Assembly (NCBI GenBank): GCA_964622775.1
Contig: CAZUSO010000002.1
Location: 62,001 to 126,000 of the forward strand
From: CAZUSO01 sp964622775
Lineage (GTDB): Bacteria; Bacteroidota; Bacteroidia; Chitinophagales; Chitinophagaceae
Reading direction: 5' to 3'
DNA: 64,000 nucleotides
The notes below the pieces were generated by a model, which searched no databases, was not told the DNA's origin, and saw only the letters and a list, made by a program, of their open reading frames with translations. Positions 1 through 7,300 of this stretch are shown here, piece after piece (the stretch's first letter is position 1; the number at the start of each line of letters is the position of its first letter). The translations under genes and the position numbers were made by a program.

Positions 1-197
1 CACAAGCAAACTATGACCCAAAATATCCTAAATATTATAGGGGTATGTCGCAAGAAGAAACTAAAAAACTCTATGAAGAAACTGATACCACTTTTGATTG
101 GGTTTGGCCACTTATAAAAGGATTGGGTATGGTTTCATTGATTATTTTTTTATTGCTATGTGTGCTTAGTAGTATTGCAGGAAGAAGTAGATATTAA
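1..197 (+). CDS. C-terminal end of a small membrane-anchored protein (partial)
   Basis: The reading frame is open from base 3 to a TAA at 195-197 and gives 64 residues; the start lies left of the window. The visible part is a polar, Tyr/Lys/Glu-rich stretch followed by a hydrophobic segment (about 20 residues, GLGMVSLIIFLLLCVLSSIA) and a short basic tail. This suggests a protein anchored by a C-terminal membrane helix. It is followed closely by another small membrane protein and a hypothetical gene on the same strand, so the three may be co-transcribed. I do not recognise a family. Confidence 0.5.
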   Translation, partial: QANYDPKYPKYYRGMSQEETKKLYEETDTTFDWVWPLIKGLGMVSLIIFLLLCVLSSIAGRSRY

Positions 198-221
198 TAT
201 AACACTAATCATATTCACCAG

Positions 222-386
222 ATGGGCATTAAATTTGAGCAATGGGATGGTTGCGGAACTGAAATAGGCGTTTTAATAGTAATAGTAGTATTAGGACTTA
301 TAGCTAACTTCTTACTTGACCATCCGATATTAATGTGGGTTATTTGGGGGTTAGGGTTTCTGTATTTCGTTTTTAGAAAAGATTAG
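222..386 (+). CDS. Small two-helix membrane protein (54 aa)
   Basis: An ATG at 222 opens a 54-residue frame ending in TAG at 384-386. It contains two hydrophobic segments (about residues 17-30 and 35-50) separated by a short Asp/His/Pro turn, and ends in a basic RKD tail. It sits 24 bp after the partial gene before it and 15 bp before the next ATG, so it probably belongs to the same transcript in the mobile island. The function is unknown; the frame is short enough that chance cannot be excluded, but the tight spacing and membrane pattern support it. Confidence 0.45.
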   Translation: MGIKFEQWDGCGTEIGVLIVIVVLGLIANFLLDHPILMWVIWGLGFLYFVFRKD

Positions 387-401
387 TTGAAATTCACATT
401 T

Positions 402-971
402 ATGGCTTGGCAACATCATAGCGAACAAGGTATCAAATACAAAATGAATGATGGCCGGTTGGAGTTTCTTCATTATACAATCCGGTGGTCTGTACCTATC
501 AATTATAACGAGCCTAAAGAGAGTGATACAAATTATAGCTTACTTATTCATCATGGCATTGTTGGTAAATACAATAAGTGCAAGCATTTAATTTACCCAG
601 CTAAAGAAGCAGCGGAGCAACATATTAATACTCTACTTACTGATTACCCGATTGAAAATATTGAGCGTGATGTGTACGAAATAGATATGCGCTTTAGCAA
701 CCCTGATACAGCATTTGGGCAACCATACTCACGCCAATCATTTTTACATACTTTTCTTGAATGTGATGCTAATGCAATGGGGCAAGGCGTTAATTGCGTT
801 TTTAAAGGGAATACAAATGCTACGCCTAACTACTTTCGTAACATTTTACAAGTGCAGGTACGGGATATAGTACCATACATAAGACAAATTAAACGCAAGT
901 TTGATAAGCAGCCCGCAAGTTCAGATTTACGATATTACAAAAGCATTCGTGCTAAAAAGATTGGCTTTTGA
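402..971 (+). CDS. Hypothetical protein of the mobile island (189 aa)
   Basis: I do not recognise this protein. The ATG at 402 is preferred over an in-frame TTG at 387, which abuts the preceding stop codon. The product is hydrophilic with no signal peptide or membrane segment, rich in Tyr, Asn and His, with a basic C-terminus (KSIRAKKIGF) that could bind nucleic acid; that is only inference. It is the last of three consecutive + strand genes and is followed directly by a long inverted repeat that may end the transcript. Base composition matches the island, not the chromosome to the right. Confidence 0.6.
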   Translation: MAWQHHSEQGIKYKMNDGRLEFLHYTIRWSVPINYNEPKESDTNYSLLIHHGIVGKYNKCKHLIYPAKEAAEQHINTLLTDYPIENIERDVYEIDMRFSNPDTAFGQPYSRQSFLHTFLECDANAMGQGVNCVFKGNTNATPNYFRNILQVQVRDIVPYIRQIKRKFDKQPASSDLRYYKSIRAKKIGF

Positions 972-973
972 TT

Positions 974-1033
974 GCCACCTGGAGAGACTGTAAAGAGTAA
1001 GCCTGCCCTATATTTCTCACCTCTCCAGATGGC
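974..1033 (+). terminator. Long-loop inverted repeat after the hypothetical gene
   Basis: The arms 974-986 (GCCACCTGGAGAG) and 1021-1033 (CTCTCCAGATGGC) pair over 12 of 13 positions with a 34-nt loop, starting 3 nt after the TGA at 969-971. There is no T-tract, so this may protect or process the 3' end instead of acting as a classic terminator. Its core CTGGAGAG also follows the stop codons of the ATPase and integrase genes. Confidence 0.4.
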
Positions 1034-1051
1034 AGTAACAAGCCTGCTATT

Positions 1052-1184
1052 TATCCATCCACTCTATATAAGAAAAAGGATGGATAGACAAACTATTTTT
1101 ATATAATTTGAGTTTATTGTATAGTTTTAAAATAATAATTTTATTTCTTGTCCATCCATCTATTTTACTATAAGGGTGGATGGA
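1052..1184. repeat. Two hairpins sharing a TCCATCC arm
   Basis: TATCCATCC at 1052-1060 pairs perfectly with GGATGGATA at 1078-1086; about 65 bp further on, TCCATCCA at 1151-1158 pairs with TGGATGGA at 1177-1184. The same heptamer therefore occurs four times as two inverted pairs in a very AT-rich spacer upstream of the PIN gene. Such an arrangement is compatible with an iteron or protein-binding site (origin, oriT or promoter control), but nothing proves which. The remainder of 972-1255 holds no gene I can see. Confidence 0.5.
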
Positions 1185-1255
1185 TTATATAATTACGGAA
1201 ATTGTTGTTTGAATAAATAGTACATTTAGCACTATAAAAGTTATTCAAAATTAAA

Positions 1256-1681
1256 ATGGGATTAATCTTAGACTCAAATGTTTTTGACGATTTAATCAAT
1301 GGCACGCTTGATTTAAAAATTCTACAAAATCGCTCGGTTTTTATTACACACGTTCAAGTTGATGAAATTAATGAATGTTCAGACAAAGAAAAAAGGGCAA
1401 GGTTATTCAATTTTATGACTGAAATTAGACCTGAAAAAATTGCAACCGAATCGTTTATAATAGGATTCTCAAGGCTTGGCTCTGCCAGATTGGGGGATGG
1501 TGATTTAATAGAAAAATTGAGAGGCGATAATATGCAAAAAACAAACGATGCTTTGATAGGAGAAACCGCAATAAAGAATAATTTGACACTAATTACAAAC
1601 GACAAAAAATTTAAAAAGAAAGTAATTGAGCTTGGTGGCAACGCTCTAACTGTTGATGAATTAATTAGTGGCAAAATGTAA
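1256..1681 (+). CDS. PIN-domain ribonuclease-like protein (orphan)
   Basis: The 141-residue protein is a complete PIN domain. The acidic metal-binding positions are visible: D6 in the first strand (LILDSNVF), E37 (VDEINE), D98 (KTNDALIG) and D116 (LITNDKKF). PIN domains are Mg2+-dependent RNases, most often VapC-type toxins. No antitoxin gene is visible beside it: the 284 bp upstream hold only hairpins and the downstream neighbour is convergent. It may therefore be a solitary PIN protein, a degraded toxin-antitoxin pair, or a defence/addiction gene of the island with a distant partner. The family assignment is solid; the role is open. Confidence 0.8.
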   Translation: MGLILDSNVFDDLINGTLDLKILQNRSVFITHVQVDEINECSDKEKRARLFNFMTEIRPEKIATESFIIGFSRLGSARLGDGDLIEKLRGDNMQKTNDALIGETAIKNNLTLITNDKKFKKKVIELGGNALTVDELISGKM

Positions 1682-1699
1682 TCTAAAAAGCATAAATAA

Positions 1700-1729
1700 A
1701 AAAGGGCTGCCGGTAACAGCAACCCTTTT
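1700..1729. terminator. Bidirectional terminator between PIN and ATPase genes
   Basis: AAAAGGGCTGC (1700-1710) and GCAACCCTTTT (1719-1729) form a hairpin with one C/A mismatch and an 8-nt loop, flanked by A-rich and T-rich runs. It lies between two convergent genes, so it can serve both strands. Confidence 0.65.
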
Positions 1730-1744
1730 CTATCCTCTCCAGAT

Positions 1745-2812
1745 TTATCTTTTTCTAACCACTATCTTTTTTCTTGCAGCTCTCTTGCGAGGAACAAACC
1801 CCGATTTCTTTTTTGTAACAATCTTCTTCTCTTTGGACGGGCGTGGTATGCCCTTGAGCCAAATTGCAACAGCAGATTTACCACAATTCTTATACCCCTT
1901 TTTTATCAGTTCTTCTGATATTTTTTGGCAGGACAAACCTTCTTCGGCAAGCGATATAGCTAACTGCCTTTTCTCATTATCAATAGTTTTATCTCGCCTT
2001 GCTCCCGTCAGTTCATCAATAGCTGTTACCTCACCGGTTGCTGTGAAGCCTAAACCATCTGAAACTAATTTATGAGCATAATACTTATCCTTTCTTGACA
2101 GATAATTTGATTTCACAACGCATAAATATGTTGTATCATTACTTTGCATATCAGGATGTAAGAATAATACGCTCCGCATTGCGCTTTCAAACCCCTGACT
2201 ACCTAATATGCTATCTTTTGCTGGTGTATAGTACCCTGTTCGTTTTGCCAAATGATGCACAAAAACGATGGGTATATTATATGCTGCCGCCAACTCTTTG
2301 TAAGGCTCTAAAAAATGACGAACATCCGTAGCTTGGTTCATATCCTTACCATCAAAAATATCTGCAAATGTGTCTAAGAAAATAGCATCTACATTGCTAT
2401 CCAATGCAAGCAATTCTCTCAATTTACCTATTACATCGGTAGCAGTATGGAATGACAACAAATTTTTTAAGCAATCTTTTTCTTCTTTTGATTGAAAAAA
2501 TACATTTAAGCGGGATGACAATGTAATATCACTATCTTCTGTTGAAAGCATTATCACCTTTTTGTGTTGACCATTTAGCTTAAACTTTAAAAACTCTTTT
2601 TGCCCTGTTATAATAGCGTGGGCCAACTGTAATAGCAATATACTCTTTCCTGTGTCACTGCTTCCTACTAAAGCGGATACTGCACCGTGTGGAATCAAAG
2701 TTTCCAGTAGCATAGGCTGTTCTGTGAAACCCATATCTAAAATTTCTTTTCCTGTTTTACACCAAACAGGCAAAACGCTTTTGGCAGATATATTGCCTTG
2801 TAATTTTCTCAT
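1745..2812 (-). CDS. RepA-like RecA-fold ATPase of a mobile element
   Basis: The 355-residue protein has a RecA/AAA_25-type ATPase core: Walker A GSSDTGKS at residues 50-57, STED after the next strand (about 90-93), and Walker B (VDAIFLDTFADIF, D147). Proteins of this group act as hexameric replicative helicases or ATPases in plasmids and Bacteroidota mobilizable elements. The C-terminal third contains a helix-turn-helix-like segment (about 287-322) and ends in a very basic Lys/Arg tail, both consistent with DNA binding. It lies downstream of the small ORF and the HTH gene on the same strand, with a hairpin between. The ATG at 2812 is the only good start. Helicase activity is inferred from family resemblance. 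Confidence 0.75.
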   Translation of the reverse strand: MRKLQGNISAKSVLPVWCKTGKEILDMGFTEQPMLLETLIPHGAVSALVGSSDTGKSILLLQLAHAIITGQKEFLKFKLNGQHKKVIMLSTEDSDITLSSRLNVFFQSKEEKDCLKNLLSFHTATDVIGKLRELLALDSNVDAIFLDTFADIFDGKDMNQATDVRHFLEPYKELAAAYNIPIVFVHHLAKRTGYYTPAKDSILGSQGFESAMRSVLFLHPDMQSNDTTYLCVVKSNYLSRKDKYYAHKLVSDGLGFTATGEVTAIDELTGARRDKTIDNEKRQLAISLAEEGLSCQKISEELIKKGYKNCGKSAVAIWLKGIPRPSKEKKIVTKKKSGFVPRKRAARKKIVVRKR

Positions 2813-2838
2813 TAGAATTTATTTAATGAATTAATAAA

Positions 2839-2865
2839 AGAAGCCACCATTTTTTGATGGCTTCT
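2839..2865 (-). terminator. Hairpin terminator upstream of the ATPase gene
   Basis: On the minus strand AGAAGCCA...TGGCTTCT (arms 2858-2865 and 2839-2846) is followed by TTTTATT, a plausible intrinsic terminator for the HTH gene/small ORF transcript. Confidence 0.6.
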
Positions 2866-2867
2866 CA

Positions 2868-2978
2868 TTATCTTTTCACCAAATAGATATAAGCGATCAC
2901 GCCTACATCCAATTCAAAGTATGACATAAACGGGGTGAAAATTTTATTACACGGGTCTGTAATATTTTCCGCAGTCAT
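2868..2978 (-). CDS. Possible small protein (36 aa)
   Basis: An ATG (complement of 2976-2978) opens a 36-codon frame ending in TAA (complement of 2868-2870), exactly before the terminator hairpin at 2839-2865. The product is neutral, with a C-terminal hydrophobic patch (LDVGVIAYIYLVKR). It sits between the excisionase-like gene and the terminator, which is where a short accessory gene of the island would be expected. No ribosome binding site is visible and I do not recognise a family, so it may be fortuitous. Confidence 0.3.
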   Translation of the reverse strand: MTAENITDPCNKIFTPFMSYFELDVGVIAYIYLVKR

Positions 2979-3010
2979 TTATATGTTTTTTTAAGCACCT
3001 GCCGGCGCTT

Positions 3011-3313
3011 TTAATTAAATGATTTTTTGCTACGCTTTTCCAATGTATCAAGCACATCAGAGAATCTGTAAAAAATCTTTTTGCCGAGTTTGGTATATTT
3101 CAATATACCCGTATCTCGCCAATTTTGAAGAGTGCGTCTGCATATACCTAAGTATTGCATCACCTCGTCATTCGTTAGCACATCGGTGCTACTGTATGTT
3201 TGCTTGCCGAAGATTTTATCTTCCATTAATGCAAGCCTTTCGTCCACCGCTTCTAATATTTCAGCGATAGGACGGCCTTGAGGCAACTTGCCTCTTATGT
3301 GGACTTTATTCAT
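3011..3313 (-). CDS. Excisionase-like helix-turn-helix protein
   Basis: The 100-residue protein has an N-terminal linker with a predicted helix (about 17-36) and a C-terminal MerR/excisionase-type HTH_17 domain (about 45-95) with the typical sequence LTNDEVMQYLGICRRTLQNW followed by a wing (GKKIFYRFSDV). In Bacteroidota integrative elements such proteins lie beside the integrase and act as recombination directionality factors or local regulators. It is co-directional with the integrase, with 212 bp between them. The DNA-binding fold is clear; the precise role is inferred from position. Confidence 0.75.
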   Translation of the reverse strand: MNKVHIRGKLPQGRPIAEILEAVDERLALMEDKIFGKQTYSSTDVLTNDEVMQYLGICRRTLQNWRDTGILKYTKLGKKIFYRFSDVLDTLEKRSKKSFN

Positions 3314-3491
3314 ATCAAAATATAAATACTAACCTATTAACCGCCTTATCAAAGAACTACCGCCCGGCACCAAATATCACAAGCCATTATCTCAATGAGC
3401 CGGATTATTATTTTATCAAACCCCGTGCCAATACATAACTGACAGCCATAAAAACATTTACTGCCATTAATGATAATATAAAAAAATACCG

Positions 3492-3509
3492 AAAAGGGGT
3501 TTATACCCC
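3492..3509 (-). terminator. Short terminator after the integrase gene
   Basis: On the minus strand GGGGT-ATAA-ACCCC is followed by TTTTC, about 16 nt after the integrase stop codon. The stem is only 5 bp but GC-rich. Confidence 0.5.
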
Positions 3510-3525
3510 TCTCCAGTATTGTATT

Positions 3526-4740
3526 TCATACAAAGGCATCCATAGCCTTATCCAAATCCTTATCTGCTATCTTGGCATATATCAGCGTTGTTTTGATAGA
3601 ATGGTGCCCCATCAGACGGCTAACATACTCTATACCGATACCCTTTTTAAGTGCCAACGTGCCAAAGCTATGGCGGGACAAGTGAAATGATATGTGCTTA
3701 TCTATTTTAGCCTCTATAGCGATGTGCTTCAAATTCTTATTGATGTGCGCCGTATGCCTTGAAATAGCATTATACAATATCTCCGGCTCTGAATAATCAG
3801 TACTGTTATTAAATATTGGGAATATGAAATTTGCAGGCCGGGCGTTACCGCCGCTCAAGTTCAAATAATACTCAATTATCTTTTGCGCCTGCTCCGGTAG
3901 CTTAATACTAACATAGTCCTTTGTCTTTTGCATAAAGAGCCGGACATGTGTACCATCGTAATTTTCCCACCTTAATTGAAGCATATCCGATACTCTTATA
4001 CCACCTGCATAACAAGCAAAAACAAACATATTCCTATGATGAAACAGGATGCCCCTTTCAGGCAGTTCTAAGGCGTTTATAGCCTCTATTTCCTGCTCCG
4101 TGAGATAACCTCGCTTTGTCTTTTCAGTCTTAATCCTGTGCTTTAAAAACGGATTTATATAAGGCTCTATTAAATCTTCACGCGCTGCATCATTAAACAA
4201 CTTTCTAAAGGTTTTTAAATTAGTGTGAACGGTATTTGGCGAGTTCTTTAAATCATCCCGTAAATAAGCCTCATACTTCTTTAAAAAGGCTACATCAAAC
4301 TCCTGAAACAGTATGTCTTTGCCTTTTAAATAAATACGTAACTTCTCCACGATAGTTTTGACCTTCTTATAGGTTGCTATTGCCTTTTTTGATTTTTGTT
4401 CAGCTATATATTCTTCTGCATAATGCAATAAACTGGCTGTAGGCTTGCCTTTAATAGTTTCTTTGATTAGCTGACTGGATACATATTGCTTACTGCCCCT
4501 CAAGTCAAGTTCTACGCCCGTAGCTTCTGCTACCTTTTTAGCAATAAAAGCATTTACCCTTACTGAATTAGGGTATTGCTTCTTTACTCGTAGGTTGGTA
4601 GCATCCCACAAATCGGGATGCACATTAATTCCTAATGACATAAAGCGTGCTTTTCTATCCTTTGTAATTCGGATATATACAGGCATTTCGCCCCTTTCAT
4701 TTACTTTGTTTTCTTTCAACATTACTTTTACTGTGGCCAT
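3526..4740 (-). CDS. Site-specific tyrosine recombinase/integrase
   Basis: The 404-residue enzyme has the usual Bacteroidota layout: an N-terminal Arm/DNA-binding domain (about 1-100), a SAM-like core-binding domain (about 104-195), and a catalytic domain (about 210-404). The catalytic residues are visible: R249 (AGGIRVSDM), K272, H353 and R356 (FHLSRHSF), H379 (LMGHHSIKTT) and the nucleophile Y388 (LIYAKI). It should catalyse integration and excision of the island at 1-4.9 kb. Its 5' end faces the chromosome, the usual place for an att site, but the target could not be recognised. The start ATG at 4740 gives the common MATVKVMLKENK beginning. Confidence 0.92.
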   Translation of the reverse strand: MATVKVMLKENKVNERGEMPVYIRITKDRKARFMSLGINVHPDLWDATNLRVKKQYPNSVRVNAFIAKKVAEATGVELDLRGSKQYVSSQLIKETIKGKPTASLLHYAEEYIAEQKSKKAIATYKKVKTIVEKLRIYLKGKDILFQEFDVAFLKKYEAYLRDDLKNSPNTVHTNLKTFRKLFNDAAREDLIEPYINPFLKHRIKTEKTKRGYLTEQEIEAINALELPERGILFHHRNMFVFACYAGGIRVSDMLQLRWENYDGTHVRLFMQKTKDYVSIKLPEQAQKIIEYYLNLSGGNARPANFIFPIFNNSTDYSEPEILYNAISRHTAHINKNLKHIAIEAKIDKHISFHLSRHSFGTLALKKGIGIEYVSRLMGHHSIKTTLIYAKIADKDLDKAMDAFV

Positions 4741-4931
4741 ACTTCTATTTTTAAAGGTTAATTAATTAGGTACATCATTTGGTACAACATTCGTTTCATT
4801 GGTTTGCTTTGCAATGAACGAGTTTGCAAAATTCACTATGTGTAATTAATTAAAAAATAGATATTTGAAAGAATTAAGAAGCATTTGGAAGCAAGCTGTA
4901 AAGTCTCTGCGGGGTCACAAAGTAAAAATGA

Positions 4932-4968
4932 AAATCCTTGCTACATCAATGTTTGCAGGGATTTTTTT
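4932..4968 (+). terminator. Intrinsic terminator at the island/chromosome junction
   Basis: AAATCCTTGC (4932-4941) pairs with GCAGGGATTT (4955-4964), with one G-T pair, and is followed by a T-run to 4968. No gene upstream on the + strand ends here, so it may belong to the interrupted 3' end of a chromosomal transcript or a short RNA at the insertion site. Confidence 0.55.
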
Positions 4969-5207
4969 ATTGATGAGAAAGCAATGTGGTATAATATTTT
5001 CCCTGTCGTTGTTGAGGTTTTACCAACATCAAACCTGAATGGTAGTCATACAATTTGTATAAGATCCTTGTAGAAAGAATCACCGTTCGGCGAAGTTTCC
5101 CTTCAGCAAAATGAGTAAGCACATCATTGATAGCATCAACTATAGTGGCATATAGATCCGCTTCGCACGACACCGGGAGTATAAGATTATATCCTGCGCT
5201 TGTTGGT

Positions 5208-5509
5208 GGGTGCATCCCAAAATGTCGCACCGGCGCAGTCTCCCGAATGTAAAAAGTATCGTCATTCCGGGTGAAGCGTATAAGCGGTCGTCATTCCGAC
5301 CGGAGTAAAATTTACGGAACGCAGCGCAGTAAATTTTATGGAGCGAAGGAATCTCCCGGGCGTTTTCCCATCCTCCCGATTGGGAAATTCCTCCATGCGA
5401 AAATCCTCATCGGATTAAGCGTAATCCGGGATTTCCTTTTCGGAAGGATGGCACGTTTTTTCGGAATGACAAAAAACATTACACCACACGCAACATCTGG
5501 GATACACCC
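5208..5509. mobile_element. MITE-like element with TIRs and 9-bp target duplication
   Basis: The element begins GGGTGCATCCC (5208) and ends GGGATACACCC (5509); the ends are inverted repeats matching at 10 of 11 positions. It is flanked by the direct repeat CTTGTTGGT at 5199-5207 and 5510-5518, as expected for a transposition target duplication. It has no coding capacity and contains many internal palindromes (for example around 5317-5340, and GGATTAAGCGTAATCC near 5416). A shorter relative in opposite orientation lies at 32173-32358. It is best described as a non-autonomous miniature element; the mobilizing transposase is not in the window. Confidence 0.75.
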
Positions 5510-5661
5510 CTTGTTGGTGACAATATCAACAAGAGTGAAATAATTTGTAATATTCGGAGTAATGAATATTTTATTGGAATCAGCTTGGTTTATACGGGAA
5601 AATTATTGGGGATTTACGACAAAAAGCCTATGCTATAATAACCCTCTCGGAAGCCCGTTTG

Positions 5662-6408
5662 TTACTCCCCTCCGCCCCAGCGGAGGGCATAGCAGAGGTA
5701 AAAATTAAAATCGAAACTGGTCGTTTGGTCGCCCTTACCGTAGCCTGCAATAAAGCTGGGTGACAGCTCTCTGAATACGCCTGAATTCAGCAGAAATTTT
5801 CCCCGGATATTCCAGCCGGCAAACACACGCGGAAGAAATTCGACCCGGATGCCTGCAACAAGCTCTCCCCAGTGCACGGTGAAATTTTGCGGTGCGACGG
5901 TACCGGATGCAATACCGCCAAATGCAGACGCTACCTGATAAGTGGCCTCGGTCCTTTTTCCGGTTCCGATCGCATAATTTGCGCCGATAAAGACTACATC
6001 AAAATCGTTTTTACTGATGCGACTCACCAGTAATTTCTGCACGCCGGCTTTCAGGAAAAAGCTATTTGTCTGATATTTCAAAAAATAATAATCTATTTCC
6101 CCTTTTCCATAACCGGTTTCCACATTGACATACAGGTCGTTTCGCAATAAATAATCACCCTGAAATTCATAAGACTGCCTGCTCGGATACATCAGGTTGA
6201 ATGCAATACGGCTGATGTCGAACCCGATTTTGATCTGATGTTCGTAAGGCGGCTTAGGGGCTTTTTCGGTAAGGCTGTCTGCCTGGATACTCAGGCTGTC
6301 CGTCTGGTTCATGATGGAGTCCGAATCTGCCGGCAGATATGTCTCCTGTGCATGAGCAGGCGGCTGTAGGAAGATGACGATCCAGAATGTCCACATAATA
6401 TTTCTCAT
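5662..6408 (-). CDS. DUF6048 family outer-membrane-type protein
   Basis: The 248-residue protein has an N-terminal signal peptide (about 1-20, ending AHAQ) and, from about residue 55, alternating hydrophobic/polar segments rich in aromatic residues that look like a small beta-barrel (for example YLLRNDLYVNVETGYGKGEIDYYF). The length and the pairing with a DUF6452-type lipoprotein immediately upstream match the Bacteroidota DUF6452/DUF6048 gene pair. The molecular function is unknown; envelope location is inferred. The last codons lie in a perfect hairpin (5668-5687). Spacing to the upstream gene is 24 bp, so the two are probably co-transcribed with pheT. Confidence 0.75.
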   Translation of the reverse strand: MRNIMWTFWIVIFLQPPAHAQETYLPADSDSIMNQTDSLSIQADSLTEKAPKPPYEHQIKIGFDISRIAFNLMYPSRQSYEFQGDYLLRNDLYVNVETGYGKGEIDYYFLKYQTNSFFLKAGVQKLLVSRISKNDFDVVFIGANYAIGTGKRTEATYQVASAFGGIASGTVAPQNFTVHWGELVAGIRVEFLPRVFAGWNIRGKFLLNSGVFRELSPSFIAGYGKGDQTTSFDFNFYLCYALRWGGGE

Positions 6409-6432
6409 AGCTATCGCGATTCCGGTCGTTTT

Positions 6433-6978
6433 TTATTGAAAAAAATACAGCCCGACATGCCGGGTAGAAGCCTCATTGGTAACGGCATCATTCAGGATAA
6501 AAACCGAGTCCAGTACATTCCTGGTTCCCGTTACACTATCAATATGATAATAATAAGTATAGCCGCAGGCATTGGAAATAAAATGCAGCGAAGCCTGATA
6601 GAAAATAGTAATGGTGTCCGCTTCAAATGCCGTGCTGTCGTATTGCACCCGGTAAGCAATAACATTACTGTCCGGGTTCATCAAAACGGCAATTCCTCCG
6701 CTGTTGGGCTGAGCGATAATATTGATGCCATTGCTGTAATTAAGCGAAAAAGCACGGGGCGAACGCATCAGCGTATCGGGAAAGGTAATCACAAAAGAAT
6801 CCCGCGACATGCCTGTTACGCTATCCACAATATGCACCGTATCCACCTGCTTTTTGATAAAATTAAGATTGGTGGCGATATTGTCGGGCTCATAACATTC
6901 CGGCTCATCAGGCTCACAGGCCGAAAATACGGCTGCAAGCAACAGCAAACCTGCGATATATTTAAAGCGAAGAGGCAC
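6433..6978 (-). CDS. DUF6452 family lipoprotein
   Basis: Starting at the GTG at 6978 the protein begins with a clean lipoprotein signal, hydrophobic LLLLAAV followed by the lipobox FSAC (Cys21). The longer TTG start at 7029 would put an untypical polar stretch in front and overlap the upstream gene by 41 bp, so I prefer the GTG. The rest (about 160 residues) is soluble, with short beta-rich segments. It resembles the DUF6452 family, which accompanies DUF6048 in many Bacteroidota. The function is unknown; it is expected to be anchored in the envelope. It follows the coiled-coil gene after 10 bp. Confidence 0.7.
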   Translation of the reverse strand: MPLRFKYIAGLLLLAAVFSACEPDEPECYEPDNIATNLNFIKKQVDTVHIVDSVTGMSRDSFVITFPDTLMRSPRAFSLNYSNGINIIAQPNSGGIAVLMNPDSNVIAYRVQYDSTAFEADTITIFYQASLHFISNACGYTYYYHIDSVTGTRNVLDSVFILNDAVTNEASTRHVGLYFFQ

Positions 6979-6988
6979 GAACGAATGT

Positions 6989-7270
6989 TTAATGATTGAG
7001 TAATTTAATATTATAGTCCACCTGGTCAATCAGCTCATTTAAAAACTGCTTCAGCGCTTCCCGTTTGGCAGGATCCTGCCCGGACAGCTCCTCCGTAATC
7101 ACCGACTTTTTGCACTGAGCTTCCAGAGCGGCTATGCTTTGCTGTTGTTGGCGGATTGTTTTCTCTCGTGCAGCAATAGCCTGAGCCAGCTTCGCATTGG
7201 CCGACTTCAGCGCCTCGTAACCTTTAATAAGCCTGCCGATTTTTTGTTGTAATGACTTCAGTTCCTGCAT
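6989..7270 (-). CDS. Coiled-coil protein downstream of pheT (ZapB-like)
   Basis: The 93-residue protein is almost entirely heptad-repeat helix (about 1-60, rich in Leu, Lys, Gln and Ala), followed by a short second helix (about 68-92). Small coiled-coil proteins directly after pheT are common in Bacteroidota, where they usually precede zapA and are thought to take part in cell division. Here zapA is absent and the DUF6452 gene follows. The division role is inferred from size, structure and position only. It starts 30 bp after the pheT stop. Confidence 0.6.
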   Translation of the reverse strand: MQELKSLQQKIGRLIKGYEALKSANAKLAQAIAAREKTIRQQQQSIAALEAQCKKSVITEELSGQDPAKREALKQFLNELIDQVDYNIKLLNH

Positions 7271-7300
7271 ACGGGATATTTATTCCGTTTCAAAAAAAGC

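Larger units (their letters stand above)
1..4900. mobile_element. Right part of an integrative/mobilizable element
   Basis: The stretch is clearly more AT-rich than the pheT region. It carries a typical set for Bacteroidota mobilizable islands: small membrane proteins, a RepA-like ATPase, an excisionase-like HTH protein and a tyrosine integrase whose 5' side faces the chromosome. The left end and any mobilization genes lie outside the window. The right boundary is inferred to lie between the integrase start at 4740 and the hairpin at 4932; I could not identify the att core because the other end is missing. Confidence 0.65.

Noticed and set aside
1145..1250. Possible CRISPR or tandem array because of the repeated TCCATCC
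   Set aside because: Only inverted pairs with irregular spacing; no direct repeat-spacer pattern.
1354..1722. 122-codon minus-strand frame opposite the PIN gene
   Set aside because: The plus-strand PIN frame has all catalytic residues; the minus frame is its shadow.
4760..4930. tRNA or tmRNA 3' end as integration target next to the integrase
   Set aside because: No T-arm (GGTTCGA-like) or acceptor stem could be found.
5271..5543. Ninety-codon open frame on the plus strand
   Set aside because: It lies almost wholly inside the MITE-like element and has no start context or family resemblance.
6436..6999. 187-codon plus-strand frame opposite DUF6452
   Set aside because: The minus-strand gene has a lipoprotein signal and family resemblance; the opposite frame does not.
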